DNA of 64,000 nucleotides, taken from Forficula auricularia (Eukaryota > Arthropoda > Insecta > Dermaptera > Forficulidae). Each line of letters opens with the position of its first letter. Within the stretch, counting starts at the first letter, position 1. Shown here piece after piece: positions 43,237-54,155 of the stretch. The notes under the pieces are model-generated. The model was not told where the DNA came from. It did no database searches and saw only the letters and a program-made list of their open reading frames with translations. The translations under genes and the position numbers were made by a program. The stretch spans positions 6,535,294-6,599,293 of the forward strand of contig JALMQS010000153.1 in NCBI GenBank assembly GCA_024734495.1, given 5' to 3'.

Positions 43237-43660
43237 TTATTGGAAAGGGGGTATCTTAGGGATGGTGTCATATTAATTTGGTCAAGTTCTGATGATATGA
43301 TCATTATTAATAAGATCACTAAAAGAGAAAAATAAAACCGACTACAAATAAAATACACTAAAAGGTTTAAAATAATTATTATCTTATTTAGTTGCAACTA
43401 AACGACGAAATATTAACATGAAATTACTTTTTGAAGCCGGTACCAAACAAACTATGCTTATAAGCGAGCGTACCCGCCAAAAGTACCAAGTAAGATCCGT
43501 CGAGTGCGATTCATAAAAGGTATATGTTTGGCACCGACTTCAAAAAGTAATTTCATGTTAATATTTCGTCGTTTAGTTGTAACTAAATAAGATAATAATT
43601 ATTTTATACCTTTTAGTGTATTTTATTTGTTGCATTTAATTTTTTTGAAGTCGGTTTTAT
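43237..43660. mobile_element. GAAGTCGG foldback
   Basis: A short tail 43237-43337 abuts the satellite-bearing element. The palindrome runs 43338-43656, with a shortened left arm lacking TTAAATGCAACAAAT. Confidence 0.85.
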
Positions 43661-44034
43661 TTTTTTTTAAATTATTTTTATTACATAAATGTAGCTAGTT
43701 ATACAGTTTCAGGATAAATATATTACCAATCGAGAGTAAAATATGTATATAAAATGCCAAAGTTGGGTCGCCATCTTTTTTCCCTACACAAGTTCAGGTA
43801 GACAGGTAACTTCGAATTAGTTGCGCTTAAACGAAGCACACTGTATACAAATACATAATTATGGTACGTAGATATACAATAATATATCATATAAATTATA
43901 TATGAAGAGTTTTTCTCTCTTATTTAAAATAAAAGAGTTATAAAGAGAGGACAGACCGATGAATCACCCTGTATAACATTTAAAGTAGAGTGAGAGTTCG
44001 ATATTTTTCTTTTCAGTTAATTATAAATAAAAAT

Positions 44035-44650
44035 TTTTAAGAAAAAAAATAAAAACCGACTTCAAAAAATTAAGTGCAACAAATATAAAAATACACTAAA
44101 AGGTATAAAATAATTATTATCTTATTTAGTTACAACTAAACGACGAAATATTAACACGAAATTACTTTTTAAAGTCGGTGCCAAACAAACTATACCTATA
44201 AGCGAGCGTACCCGCCAAACGTACTAAGTAAGATCCGTCGAGTGCGATTCATAAAAGGTATATGTTTGGCACCAACTTCAAAAAGTAATTTCGTGTTAAT
44301 ATTTCGTCGTTTAGTTGTAACTAAATAAGATAATAATTATTTTATACCTTTTAGTGTATTTTTATATTTGTTGCACTTAATTTTTTGAAGTCGGTTTTTA
44401 TTTTTTCTTAAAAATTTTTATTTTTCTCTTTTTAGTGATGTTATTAATAGTGATTATATCATCAGAACTTGACCAAATTAATATGACACCATCCTAAGAC
44501 ACCCCCTTTCGGATAAAAAAAGAACCATCGAAATCGGTTCATAAACAAAGAGGTTAGGTCTAAACAAGCCTAAACAAACCTAATAAAAAAGGTCTAATAC
44601 CTATGAAAAAAAAATCGAAAAAAAAATGGGACCAATCGGAAGCTAGACAA
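44035..44650. mobile_element. GAAGTCGG foldback with truncated tail
   Basis: Nearly identical to 22.8-23.4 kb, sharing its particular changes (TTAACACGAAATTAC, ATATAAAAATACAC). The tail stops at CGGAAGCTAGACAA, about 44651. Confidence 0.9.
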
Positions 44651-45120
44651 ATGATTGGGACCTCCTTTATTACTGCCTAATTTAATGTGGCCTTATATAA
44701 CAGATATGAGGTCACCTGTAATGGATCTTTTTAAGTACCAATTAGGTTTGATTTTTTAAAATTTCTTTCTATTTCAATTGGCAGTTTGAGAAAGCTGCAT
44801 AGGTGGCCGGTTTTAAGTGATTATTGTACCAGCTCAATTTCATTCAAATACTTGAATTAAAATTCGCAAATTCTCTCATATATTCCTTATTAATGACAAA
44901 TATAATAAAAACGAACTCAATCTCTCAAGTAGGTATTTTTTAAGAAGAATTTTGAACGCATTTCGATGAGTATGGAATTCACCTTTCGGGGTTGTTTCTT
45001 CGGGTCAGTTGAGGGAAAATTGTAGTAAAAAGTAAATAAATTAAATAATCAGTAAGTAAAATTTCAAGATACGTTTCACAATATAAAACATATATATGTT
45101 TTGAGTTTTTATCTCGATAT

Positions 45121-45349
45121 ATACAGGGCAGAGGCCGGCAACCCGAGGCTCGCGAGCCACTTGCGGCTATTTCGATGTGAAGATGCGGCTTTATTTTAAA
45201 TCAAAAATCAAATTTATATATATCTAATTCTAATCAAATACCATAATATTGAATTAAACATGTTAGTGGCTCTTTAAAAACTGGGAAATTTTGTAAATTG
45301 TAACTTTTGGCTTTTCCGTCTCAAAAGGTTGCCGACCCCTGATACAGGG
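45121..45349. mobile_element. hAT-like MITE with 8-bp TSD, inserted in a foldback end
   Basis: Element 45129-45341 begins CAGAGGCCGGCAACCCG and ends CGGGTTGC-like AAAGGTTGCCGACCCCTG. It is flanked by ATACAGGG at 45121-45128 and 45342-45349. The duplicated target is the TACAGGGTG terminus of the next foldback, so the order of insertion is clear. Confidence 0.9.
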
Positions 45350-46594
45350 TGTTCGACAGAACTCGTTCATTAAAAGTTTTTATGGAAGGAGTTGTGAGAA
45401 AATTTTGAGCTTTGACATATTTATGTTTTGGAATATGCTCTTTTTAATAATTATTAACACTATTGGACACTTTCTACTTTGCCGCAATTGCTATCAATTT
45501 TCTTATTTTCTATGGAACCCCCCAAATAGTTTTCCATCATTAGATTAAGTCTTAAAAACTAAGATTTATCTAATCCACTTGATGTCTAAAATTTATAATT
45601 TCTGAGTTATTTTAGCTAGTTTGTAAAATCTACCAATTTAGCGTTCATCATTAAAAATTAATAATAATTAAACTATTGTTTGTAGAATTAATTTGATCAA
45701 TCAGAACCTTTAATTAGATATTAAAGAATCTTACATAATCATAAAAATTCAAATTTTATATCCAGGATGACCATAATAATCGTTTATTTCTGAAAATCAA
45801 AAAGTTGTTAATACTCAATTTTTTCAAATGGACATGACATAAATTTTAGTATTTTTGAATTCTACATAAAAATACAATAGAAGTTTATTAAATATTCCCT
45901 ATACCTAAAATGAATAGTTTTTTAAATAAAATATATTTTAAATTTCACTCGTCTAGATATTAATTATTTATACATATTAAATAAGATCTAGACGTGTCAA
46001 ATTTAAATTTTTTTATTTAAAAAACTATTCATTTTAGGTATAGAGAATATTTAATAAACTTCTTATTGTATTTTTATGTAGAATTCAAAATACTAAAATT
46101 TATGTCATGTTCCCTTTGAAAAAATTGAGTATTAACAACTTTTTGATTTTCAGAAATAAACGATTATTATGGTCATCCTGGATATAAAATTTGAATTTTT
46201 ATGATTAAGTAAGATTCTTTAATGTCTAATTAAAGGTTCTGATTGATCAAATTAAATCTACAAACAATAGTGTAATTATTATTAATTTTTAAAGATGAAC
46301 GCTAAATTGGTAGATTTTACAAACTAGCTTAAAATAACTCAGAAATTATAAATTTTAAACATCAAGTGGATTAGATAAATCTTAGTTTTTAAGACTTAAT
46401 CTAATGATGGAAAACTATTTGGGGGTTCCATAGAAAATAAGAAAATTGATAGCAATTGCGGCAAAGTAGAAAGTGTCCAATAGTTTATATAAAAAGAGCA
46501 TATTCCAAAACATAAATATGTCAAAGTTCAAAATTTTCTCCTCAACTCCTTCCATAAAAACTTTTAAAGAACAAGTTCTGTGGTACACCCTGTA
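45343..46594. mobile_element. 1.25-kb foldback with TACAGGGTG termini
   Basis: TIR TACAGGGTGTTCGACAGAAC and inverse GTTCTGTGGTACACCCTGTA. Arms of about 610 bp meet near 45980 at TCTAGATATTAATTA. Frames on both strands (46415-46745) are arm frames. Confidence 0.9.
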
Positions 46595-46892
46595 TATTTC
46601 GGGTTTTGAGCCTATCTTTAAATTTATCTTAGTGATTCTGATTAGGTATTTAATAAAATGTTTCACCTTGAACCGACACTTTTTTTTACATTATTTATTG
46701 GCATCGGGCACAAACCCATTTTGCCAGCCAATATATTCACATTAACTCTACAAAAAACAAAACAACAAATTTAAAAAAAAAAACAATAAATAGCAACCTA
46801 AAAACTCATCAAAAAATATCAGTGCCCAGTGATATAAGGAATTGACCGACACTTAACTCTTTAAAAATTAGTAAATAAATTTGATACATAAC

Positions 46893-46991
46893 CTTTTCAA
46901 CAGGCCCGTATTTTGCCAGGTCGATTTCAAGCCGTGGTGTGTCTATCGCTGATTTTAAACTTTCACCTTTCAATAAATAACGGACCAACAT
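46893..46991 (-). CDS. Gene 2, exon 4 of those seen
   Basis: 99-bp exon, 33 codons, phase 0 on both sides. Acceptor TATATTTTAAATAG; donor AAG|GTTATG (weak). The peptide is MLVRYLLKGESLKSAIDTPR then LEIDLAKYGPVEK. It corresponds to the helix-turn segment of glutathione hydrolases where a conserved V/I-x-x-PR-x-H/E block follows the ...W-F/L-G-x-D helix. IDTPRLE is the clear match. The neighbouring exons join in frame. Confidence 0.8.
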
Positions 46992-47337
46992 CTATTTAAA
47001 ATATAAATATACCAATCATTATTTCAATTTACTATAGATATAAAAAATAATAATTAAAATAATAAAATTTACTTTGATTACGACCGTAACTTAAAATTTA
47101 GAAATACCACAAGTAGTAGTATATAAGAGGGTATGGTCAAGTATTGTAATCGTGCATGAAAAAAGTGGTTTTTTCCTTTTTTTCAAAATATCTCAAAAAC
47201 GGCTGAAACTATTTTGATTAAAAAAATTGAGCGAAACCATGGCATTTTGCTCTACAAAAAGCTCTAATAAGTGAACATCGAAAAAATTATATTTTTCGAG
47301 ATAATAATTATTTTGTCAAAATGTCTGTTAGTCTGGT

Positions 47338-47772
47338 TTGTTATACTGCTCTCATCTGTGGAGAGGAGCCTCAAAATATTCTCTTGCTACCCTTGATGCA
47401 ATTCAGAAACGAGCCGTCAGGCTAATTGACGATTCTACCCTCACCGACTCCCTCGACTCGTTGGCTCATCGAAGAGATGTCTCTGCCCTTTCCCTTTTCT
47501 ATAGATACTATCACGGCAGGTGCTCTGATGAGATAAAGTCAATAATTCCCCCCAAAGCATACTTTGCACGCAGCACACGTTTTGCCGACTCCCAACACTC
47601 TTTTGCGGTCAAATTGGAAAAGTGCCGGACCACTTCATTCGCGAATACATATATCCCCATGACTTCAAGGAACTGGAACTCTCTCCCAGCCTCTATCTTT
47701 CCCAGCACCTATGATCTTCAAACCTTCAAAACCAGGGTGCATAGACACCTACGTCTACACCCTCTCACTTAA
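47338..47772 (+). pseudogene. LINE reverse transcriptase C-terminal fragment
   Basis: 144 codons equal to the last part of the 33.4-kb frame: LDAIQKRAVRLIDDSTLTDS to RVHRHLRLHPLT. Two compensating frameshifts change a stretch of about 20 residues (ARSTRFADSQHSF) relative to the other copy. Inactive fragment. Confidence 0.9.
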
Positions 47773-47884
47773 TCAACTTTCCCTTCTCTTCAGTAATGCA
47801 AGGGTCTTTCGAGATCCATAGGGGCTACACCTTTACTGGTGCACCCCTTCTTGCATTCGATTGCATTAAAAAAAAAAAAAAAAA
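47338..47884 (+). mobile_element. LINE 3' end inserted in a repeat
   Basis: Same LINE as 33246-33930, 5'-truncated, with an A-tail of about 16 at 47868-47884. The site in the host repeat is between GTCTGTTAGTCTGG and GCGTTACCAAAT. Confidence 0.9.
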
Positions 47885-48564
47885 GTCTATGCGTTACCAA
47901 ATATTTGTGGACGAGCTAGCTCAAAAACTAGTGTGAATATCGAAACCAAATTTCACACGTAGTTTTGGTCCATTGAGATTACGAGCTGATTAGATTTTAG
48001 TGCATATCGGCCCAAAAATAAGGGGGTGGAGGGGGAGGGGGGGGGGTTAAAAATTAAAAATCTAGGCCGTTTGAACAAACTCAACCAAATTTTGTATACA
48101 TAATCAGTGGGACTCCAGAACTCTAAAAATGCAAAAACTAACCCCCCCCCCTACATAATTATAAATAATTTTAGAGGCAGGCGCGGATCCAGACCTCTGT
48201 TTTGGGGGGGGGGGGGCGATCGCCGGTATATAAGATCTACTCTTGATCTCGGAAGTGTGTCGCGATCGAATTGTCCAAGCGGGGGGGGGGGGGGCAGAGA
48301 CGCCCCCCTCCCCACATAGAACTTTGTTTTCTTCAATTTTAAAATTTAATGTTATAAAAAAAAAAAATTAAATAAACATATAAAAAATGTTGATCTCCAA
48401 TGCTTTGGGGGGGGGGGGGGCGGTCGCCCCGCGTCGGCCGCCCCTGGATCCGCGCATGTTTTAGAGGCCAGGTTGTATGGTAAAGTCAAGTGTATGGCCA
48501 CATCAGAACACGTCAGCTTATTTCTAATTAGTAGTCTGCTTTTTACAATTTCCCGAAACACCTG

Positions 48565-49120
48565 AAACTTATTTACGGTACAATATTATTCCGAAGAACT
48601 CTGATTTAGAACCAATGGGAAAGAGAATTGGTCAAACTTCATTGATAATAAACTCGGTGGCGTAGTTGTAGATTTAGCCGCTAGAGAGCAGGCATAGTGA
48701 AAACAAAGCCATTTGCTTTTTTTTCGTTTTGCGGGCAGCCACTCTAGCCTCAAACTAGGGGTTTATAAAGTTTTTTAAATTAGTTGCTCACACCATAGTC
48801 ATATATATTTTTTAAATTTATATATAAAATTTTCTTAAAATTAAATTTTTTTCAATGAAATTTTATTATATTTTTAAATTAAATATAAAATAAATCATAG
48901 TTTAAAAAAACTAAAAAAAAAAAAAAAAAAAAAAAACACGATTTTTGTGTCTGTAATGCACTAAAAAGTACAAAATAATATAATAAACTTCTTAATGGCC
49001 AATAATAAAGTCAAAAATCGTAGAGGGGCGCTTCTTTGCGAAGTATGTAGTTTTAATTAATTTCGACAAAGTGCTCCACGGTTTTTGACATAGTTATTCA
49101 ACATAGAAAAGTTTATTACA
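48565..49120. other. Unassigned intronic DNA
   Basis: AT-rich, with an A-run of about 24 at 48912-48936. No gene. Confidence 0.4.
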
Positions 49121-49123
49121 TTA

Positions 49124-49362
49124 TAAGTAGTTTATAATGAAAGGCAGTCCATAAATTATTTAAATTTTATTCAATTTCCGACGTTTCGGAGACTTTTTTG
49201 TCTCCTTTTTCATGGTATTGAATAGTTATTGATTGGTGAGTATAACTCGTTACCCATCAAGAACTATTCAATACCTGAAGAAGGAGCGAAAAAAGTCTCC
49301 GAAACGTCGGAAATTGAATAAAATTAAATAATATATGGACTGCCTTTCATTATAATCTACTT
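49124..49362. mobile_element. 239-bp foldback MITE with hammerhead-like motif
   Basis: AAGTAGTTTATAATGAAAGG with inverse right end; arms of about 100 bp. The right arm has an intact hammerhead-like motif. The left arm has its inverse, with CATGAAAAAGGAG in place of CCTGAAGAAGGAG. Confidence 0.85.
49266..49322 (+). ncRNA. Hammerhead-ribozyme-like motif, ACGT type
   Basis: ATTCAATAC, core CTGAAGA, stem II AGGAG...CTCC (loop CGAAAAAAGT), GAAA, CGTC, GGAAATTGAAT. Stem I pairs as ATTCAAT/ATTGAAT (7 bp) beyond a small internal loop. The core is complete, with cleavage expected after GTC at 49308. Stem III is only the self-complementary ACGT. Confidence 0.75.
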
Positions 49363-49559
49363 ATTTCGCTTACCAGTCCATCTTTCTAAGAAAAAAAATA
49401 AGATCAAAGTTTATTACATTATTTTGTACTTTTGAAGCCCTACTGACAAAAGCATGATTTTTAGTTTTGTAAACTATGTATAATTTATTATTTTTTAAAA
49501 TGTGTACAATTCTAAGCGTACATCTCTAAACTAAAACTAAATTTGACAAGAGTCTAGTA

Positions 49560-50122
49560 CAGTGGTTCCCAGCCTTTTGTGGCCCATCGCCCCTTTCTGG
49601 AGGTTTACTAACACCTATCGCCCCTTTTCATTTTCATTGTATGCCTAAAGAGTAAATAATAACACAGTTGTATTATTTTAAACAATTTTATTATCGTATA
49701 TAAAAAGAACCAAAGCAGTTTTATTCGGTTCGAAATATTGAAGCCTGCCTATTTTCTAGAAATTACTCTCTTGGAAAATTCCCACGCAAAGTCGAAATTT
49801 AGAAAAATCCTAATCAATGAATTTATTATTGACATCTGGTGTTTCCTTCTACTCCAAAATATCACCATTAAAAATAATTATATTATTATCAAGAAAAAAA
49901 TACTCTAAATTCCGCGTTAACAACAGTATGTTTCTTTGTAATTTATTAGAAATTTAAATATTTTTTGTAAAAAATATTAATATAACATTATTTATATTTG
50001 AGAATGAAAATTACATTTAACAACTCGCAGAAGTGATTCCATTTATTTGCACGTGAGTATTTTAATTTTTCCTTCTTTTAATACTCATCGCCCCCCAATC
50101 GCCCCCAGGTTGGAAACCACTG
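49560..50122. mobile_element. hAT-type element, 563 bp, exact 8-bp TSD
   Basis: TIR CAGTGGTTCCCAGCC and inverse GGTTGGAAACCACTG. Flanked by GTCTAGTA at 49552-49559 and 50123-50130. The interior carries a segment (GCCTATTTTCTAGAAATTAC, CCCACGCAAAGTCGAAATTT) also found at 53790-53890. That suggests a deleted derivative of an element that once coded for protein. Confidence 0.92.
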
Positions 50123-50149
50123 GTCTAGTACATTTTCTTAATTCCACCC

Positions 50150-50390
50150 GCCCCGGTCAATTTTTATAATTTTACCCTTCTGGGGGCCCACAGATGATTT
50201 ATTCAAATTTTGCTTTAGTTTGGACCAAATGGGCTACAATTTCCGAATTTCGCCCCCCCTCCCGGTTAATTTTTGTATTTTTAACATTCTGGGGACCCAC
50301 TGATGATGTATATTAATTTTGCTTGAGCTTAGACCAAAGGGGGCTATAATTTCCAAATTTCGCTCCCTCTGATTAATTTTTTCAGCTCGA
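50150..50390. repeat. CTTCTGGGGGCCCACAGATG repeat, two units
   Basis: Two head-to-tail units of about 110 bp with TTTTTATAATTTTA/TTTTTGTATTTTTA and GGGCTACAATTTCC. Related to the 5.9, 7.1 and 38.8-kb repeats. Confidence 0.65.
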
Positions 50391-50514
50391 TTGTTTAAAA
50401 TTATTCTATTGTCACCTGAATTACATATACATTCAGAGTTTCAAATCGATACGACAATTAGAAATAGGATAAAATCCATTTTCTAGATTTGTGTTAACAT
50501 TTAACTTAGTTATA

Positions 50515-51240
50515 TACAAGCAGAGGAAAATCTCATTTTTTTGGTGGTTTTTTGCTTATAACTCGAAAACTACCAACATTTCGTAAATAACCTTCCTTTT
50601 CAAAATGAAAGTTCATAAAATTTTCTACAAAGAAAATGATCCGAATCCTCAAAATTGTCCTGGAAAATGCTGGATATCTATAAATCTAATAGTTTTATCA
50701 AAAAATGTAGTCCAAGTAAACCTTCAAGTCACCAAAATTTCCTAGAGAATGAAATAGAAATGAGCAAAAAATTGCAGTTTGTCAAAAATTCAACCTCATT
50801 GCGGCATGGGTTACCATTATCCAATTAAGATGAAACTTTATATGAATTGTAGCAAATTTAATCTAGTTTAAAAATGTATAGAATGGTCTTTGTCGAAAAC
50901 GTGCTCTTTCATGGTCAAGTGCGAGTTTTGGGGATTTGCGGAAACAGAAAAAATACGTCAATTTTTAAATAGCGCTTGAGCCCTAACGGTTGGCCGGACA
51001 AAAAAACATAAATAATTAAATTTGTAGGAAACTTTATAACTTTTAATTTTGAATAGGAAGGCCATTTAGGAAAAGTTGATATTTTTCGAGTTATAAGCAA
51101 AAAAATGAGATTTTTTTTTACCTTTTTTTGCATTTTTGACAATGTTCAGTCACGAAATTTTTGTTAGCAAACCTCAGATTCGGATTCAGCACACTCAAAA
51201 ACATAAAGGGTCGAAGAAATCACAACTACCCCAAAACTTT
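50515..51240. repeat. Dispersed repeat, inverse of 25265-25890, itself partly palindromic
   Basis: Begins AATCTCATTTTTTTGGTGG and ends with AAAAACATAAAGGGTCGAAG. It contains CCATTATCCAATTAAGATGA. The ends pair with each other (foldback). Confidence 0.75.
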
Positions 51241-51318
51241 CCGGGTAAAAACACAATTTAACTGGACTATTTGTTTATAATGTATATTACTATTTGTTAA
51301 TAAAAAAAAATTCCCATT

Positions 51319-51507
51319 AAATATTTTGCTTGGTAGGCTAGGTGGTATCGTGTCAGCCTGCTAACCAGGGGACCCGGGTTCGAATCTGACTCGAGGCATC
51401 CAGCTAAAATCTGACCCCGGGGGCAGAGACAATTTAAAAAAAAAATAATCGTAAATGGCTTATGGCTAGAAAGGCCAAAAAGCCAAAAAACATAAAATAT
51501 TTTGCTT
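51319..51507 (+). mobile_element. tRNA-derived SINE with 13-bp TSD
   Basis: Body 51332-51494 (163 bp): A-box region TAGGCTAGGTGGTATCGTG, anticodon-like arm CCTGCTAACCAGG, B box GGGTTCGAATC, and an A-rich 3' end. Exact duplications AAATATTTTGCTT at 51319-51331 and 51495-51507. Confidence 0.92.
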
Positions 51508-51639
51508 TGTGGGTTGACCCCCCCTCCATGTGAATTTTCTGGCTAATACAAGTGAAGCTAATATTAATCGTGTAAAAAAATAATCAATAATTTATTTAAA
51601 AAAATATCTATATAATATAATATAATAATATATAAAATT

Positions 51640-52855
51640 CTTTTGCCCGATACACTCACTCACTCACTCATCATCAAAACAACCAAAACCGCTGGACATA
51701 GAAACATGAAATTTGGAGAGGATATTACATTTCTGACATAGAGGCTCACTAAGAAAGGATTTTTCGAAATTCGACCCTAAGGGAGTCAAAGGGGGCAAAG
51801 TGTCTTTTCACTGATTATGCGATATCTCTTAAGGACGATAAAATATCTACTTGCTTTTTACTTATAAAAATACTAAATAAAAATATCTAAAAACAAATTT
51901 CAGGATTTTTTGAAATTCGACCCCTAAAGGGGTCAAAAGGGGCAACATGTTTTTGCAAGGTGTTTACACTAATTATGCATTCTCAATTAAGAACGATAAG
52001 ATATCTACTTGATTTTTACTTAATAAAATTCTAAATACAAATCTCTAAAAAGTATTTTCAGGATTTTTGAAATTCGACTCCCAACTATCCACAATGTGAG
52101 TGGGGGCAAAATTAAAACTCTCTCCTATCTTGATCAAATTTTGTAGAGTTATTCTTTATTACTTTAAGAAACTATTCCTGTAAAAATCAACTATCAAAAT
52201 TGACTGTATGGGGGCGAAAGGGGGGGGGGTGCAAAATATAGAAATTTTTAGCTTTTTTGTACATTTACTCTTTAGAAAACTGTGAGTTATTTGTTTGCAA
52301 ATATCTAAAAAATAATTTCAAGATTTTTTGTAATCCGACCCCTCCCCCCTCAACTATCAAAAATGTGAGTGGGGGCAAAAATTAAAACTCTCTCCTATCT
52401 TGATCAAATTTTGTAGAGTTATTCTTTATTACTTTAAGAAACTATTCCTGTAAAAATCAACTATCAAAATTGACTGTATGGGGAGCGAAAGGGGGGGGGG
52501 GGCAAAATATAGAAATTTTTAGCTTTTTTGTACATTTACTCTTTAGAAAACTGAGAGTTATTTGTTTGCAAATATCTAAAAAATAATTTTAACCTCCCAA
52601 AATGTGAGTGGGGGCAAACAATTAATACTCTCTCCGATATAGATCAAATTTTGTAATGTTAGTTTTTAAGACTATATAAAATGTATGCTGTAAAAATCAA
52701 TAGCCAAAATGAGTGCGTGGGGGCGAAAGAGGGAATTAATTTTGGAGACCTAATAATCACATGCCGAGACGCGGCCCGCCAGGGCCACCTGACCGGAGGG
52801 CCGAGCTGTAGAGGGCGTGCCGAAGGCACGCCTGGAGCAGCTCGTTTTATATAAG
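51640..52855. repeat. Tandem-rich element ending in GC hairpin
   Basis: Starts ACTCACTCACTCACTCATCA, then AAAACCGCTGGACATAGAAA. Repeats of GATTTTTGAAATTCGACCCC follow, then about three units of 250-270 bp at 52085, 52350 and 52600 (GTGAGTGGGGGCAAAA, CTCTCTCCTATCTTGATCAA). It ends CCGAGACGCGGCCCGCC, then the hairpin GCGTGCCGAAGGCACGC and AGCTCGT. This links the hairpin end to a tandem-bearing family. Confidence 0.75.
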
Positions 52856-53184
52856 CGGGTCTCAATTTTGTGAAAAAATAACATATTTTGATAAGTTTTA
52901 TAAATAAACGAATTATTAACAAGTGGTTGAAAAAAGGAATCATCAAATTGAATCAAAACAAAACAATTGGTTGTTCAAATAAATAATAACTATTATAAAA
53001 TACGAGCGAATCTTAATCGCCCAGGGACTGATATTAATTGAGGCTTTTAAAATAATTGGCTAAGAGTTTTTTATTTTTATATGATATAATTATGATCCAC
53101 TTTACTTCCGGTAGATAAGGATGGTTGGAGACATGTTTCGACCATATGCTTGGATCCCAGAAGGCCAGTTTTTAATCTACTTAC

Positions 53185-53386
53185 TTGGCTGACAGCAATT
53201 TGAGGTCGGAATCCTGTAGCGGCCCACGCAAGGATAATCCCTTGGGAATCGGTTTTGAAAATAAATCCACACGATATTAAGTCTTCATTTTGTTTATTAT
53301 TCATATCTGATTCATCATCATTTGATAAGCTCAATTCATTATTCCAAACAATTCCAAGAGTTTTAGACAAAACACCGGAGCCGAAA
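53185..53386 (-). CDS. Gene 2, exon 3 of those seen: GGT-like core
   Basis: Acceptor AACAATTGTTTTAG; donor CAA|GTAAGT. After one leading base the frame is FGSGVLSKTLGIVWNNELSL, then an acidic insert (SNDDESDMNNKQNEDL), then ISCGFIFKTDSQGIILAW and AATGFRPQIAVSQ, ending phase 0. FGSG-x-x-S-x-x-x-GI-x-x-NNE is the signature after the catalytic site in glutathione hydrolases. In active members the next residues (DDF), an SSM block and a GAAGG block bind substrate or form the oxyanion hole; here they read SLS, ISC and WAATG. The leading base leaves a one-base phase mismatch with the exon before it (a T-run at the junction could be an assembly indel). Confidence 0.8.
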
Positions 53387-53599
53387 CTAAAACAATTGTT
53401 TTTTAATAATATATGTTGCGTAAAAAGTTATATTTTAATATTAAATGTTAGATTAATTAAACAAATCTATCAAAAAGTTAAAACTTTTTCAACACTCGTA
53501 TGCACGCTGATCGCAAATTTGTGTAATTTTTAAAAAAATTTATTATCTGATTTTATCGAATATTAGTACTGATTTATTTATCCGATGATTCGCACGAAT

Positions 53600-53990
53600 A
53601 ATTAGGAGTTTGGTGTATTTTTCTAACGAAAAATTATTAAAATTATCATATATATTCTTTAAAGTGTCTCACTTTTTCATAGAGTCATCAAATCGTCGCT
53701 TAAATAAGCAACTCCGGACTTTGAGTGGAAATTCTTCCAAAAACTTCTTATTGGTTGAATCCTTAATCATCAGGGCGTTCAAAGTATTGAAGCCCGCCTA
53801 TTTTTTAGAAATTATTCTCATGGAAAATTCCCACGCAAAGTCGAAATTTAGAAGAACCCAAATCAATGAATTTACTATTGACATCTGGTTTTTAAAGCCA
53901 TCCGACAGGATTTATCTCTTAACTCCGAATATGACAAACATACATTAAATTTATTGAGATTAAAGAAAAAATACTTTGAGTGCCGCGTTC
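53600..53990. repeat. Fragment shared with the 49.6-kb hAT element
   Basis: 53783-53890 matches 49735-49850 (GCCCGCCTATTTTTTAGAAA, CCCACGCAAAGTCGAAATTT, TTGACATCTGG). A 112-codon plus frame (LNKQLRTLSGNSSKNFLL...) may be residual transposon coding or a shadow. It lies in the short intron side of gene 2, so its strand and function are uncertain. Confidence 0.5.
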
Positions 53991-54155
53991 ACAACAATAT
54001 AATGTTGTATGGTTCAGCATATTAAATATATCATTGTTCAAGTTATATTGGCATAATTTTCGATCGAAACAGAATTTCAAACAAATAATATTTACTTTAT
54101 TTTCATATTACAACAGTACTTTTTCATAAAAAAATATAGTAGTATATCGACTTAC

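Larger units (their letters stand above)
47120..48560. repeat. TTTACCATAC foldback relative, split by a LINE
   Basis: 47125-47335 and 47886-48540 together match one arm of 6743-7395 (GAAACTATTTTGATTAAAAA, GTGAACATCGAAAAAA, GAGATTACGAGCTGATTAGA). It ends ACCAGGTTGTATGGTAAAGT-like at 48465-48490. G and C homopolymers lie at 48120-48420. Confidence 0.75.

Noticed and set aside
46415..46745. Overlapping 83- and 90-codon frames
   Set aside because: They lie wholly in an arm of the 45343-46594 foldback and its inverse shows stops in the matching frame.
51332..51420. Functional tRNA gene
   Set aside because: Exact 13-bp target duplications and an A-rich tail show a SINE; the acceptor stem is not formed.
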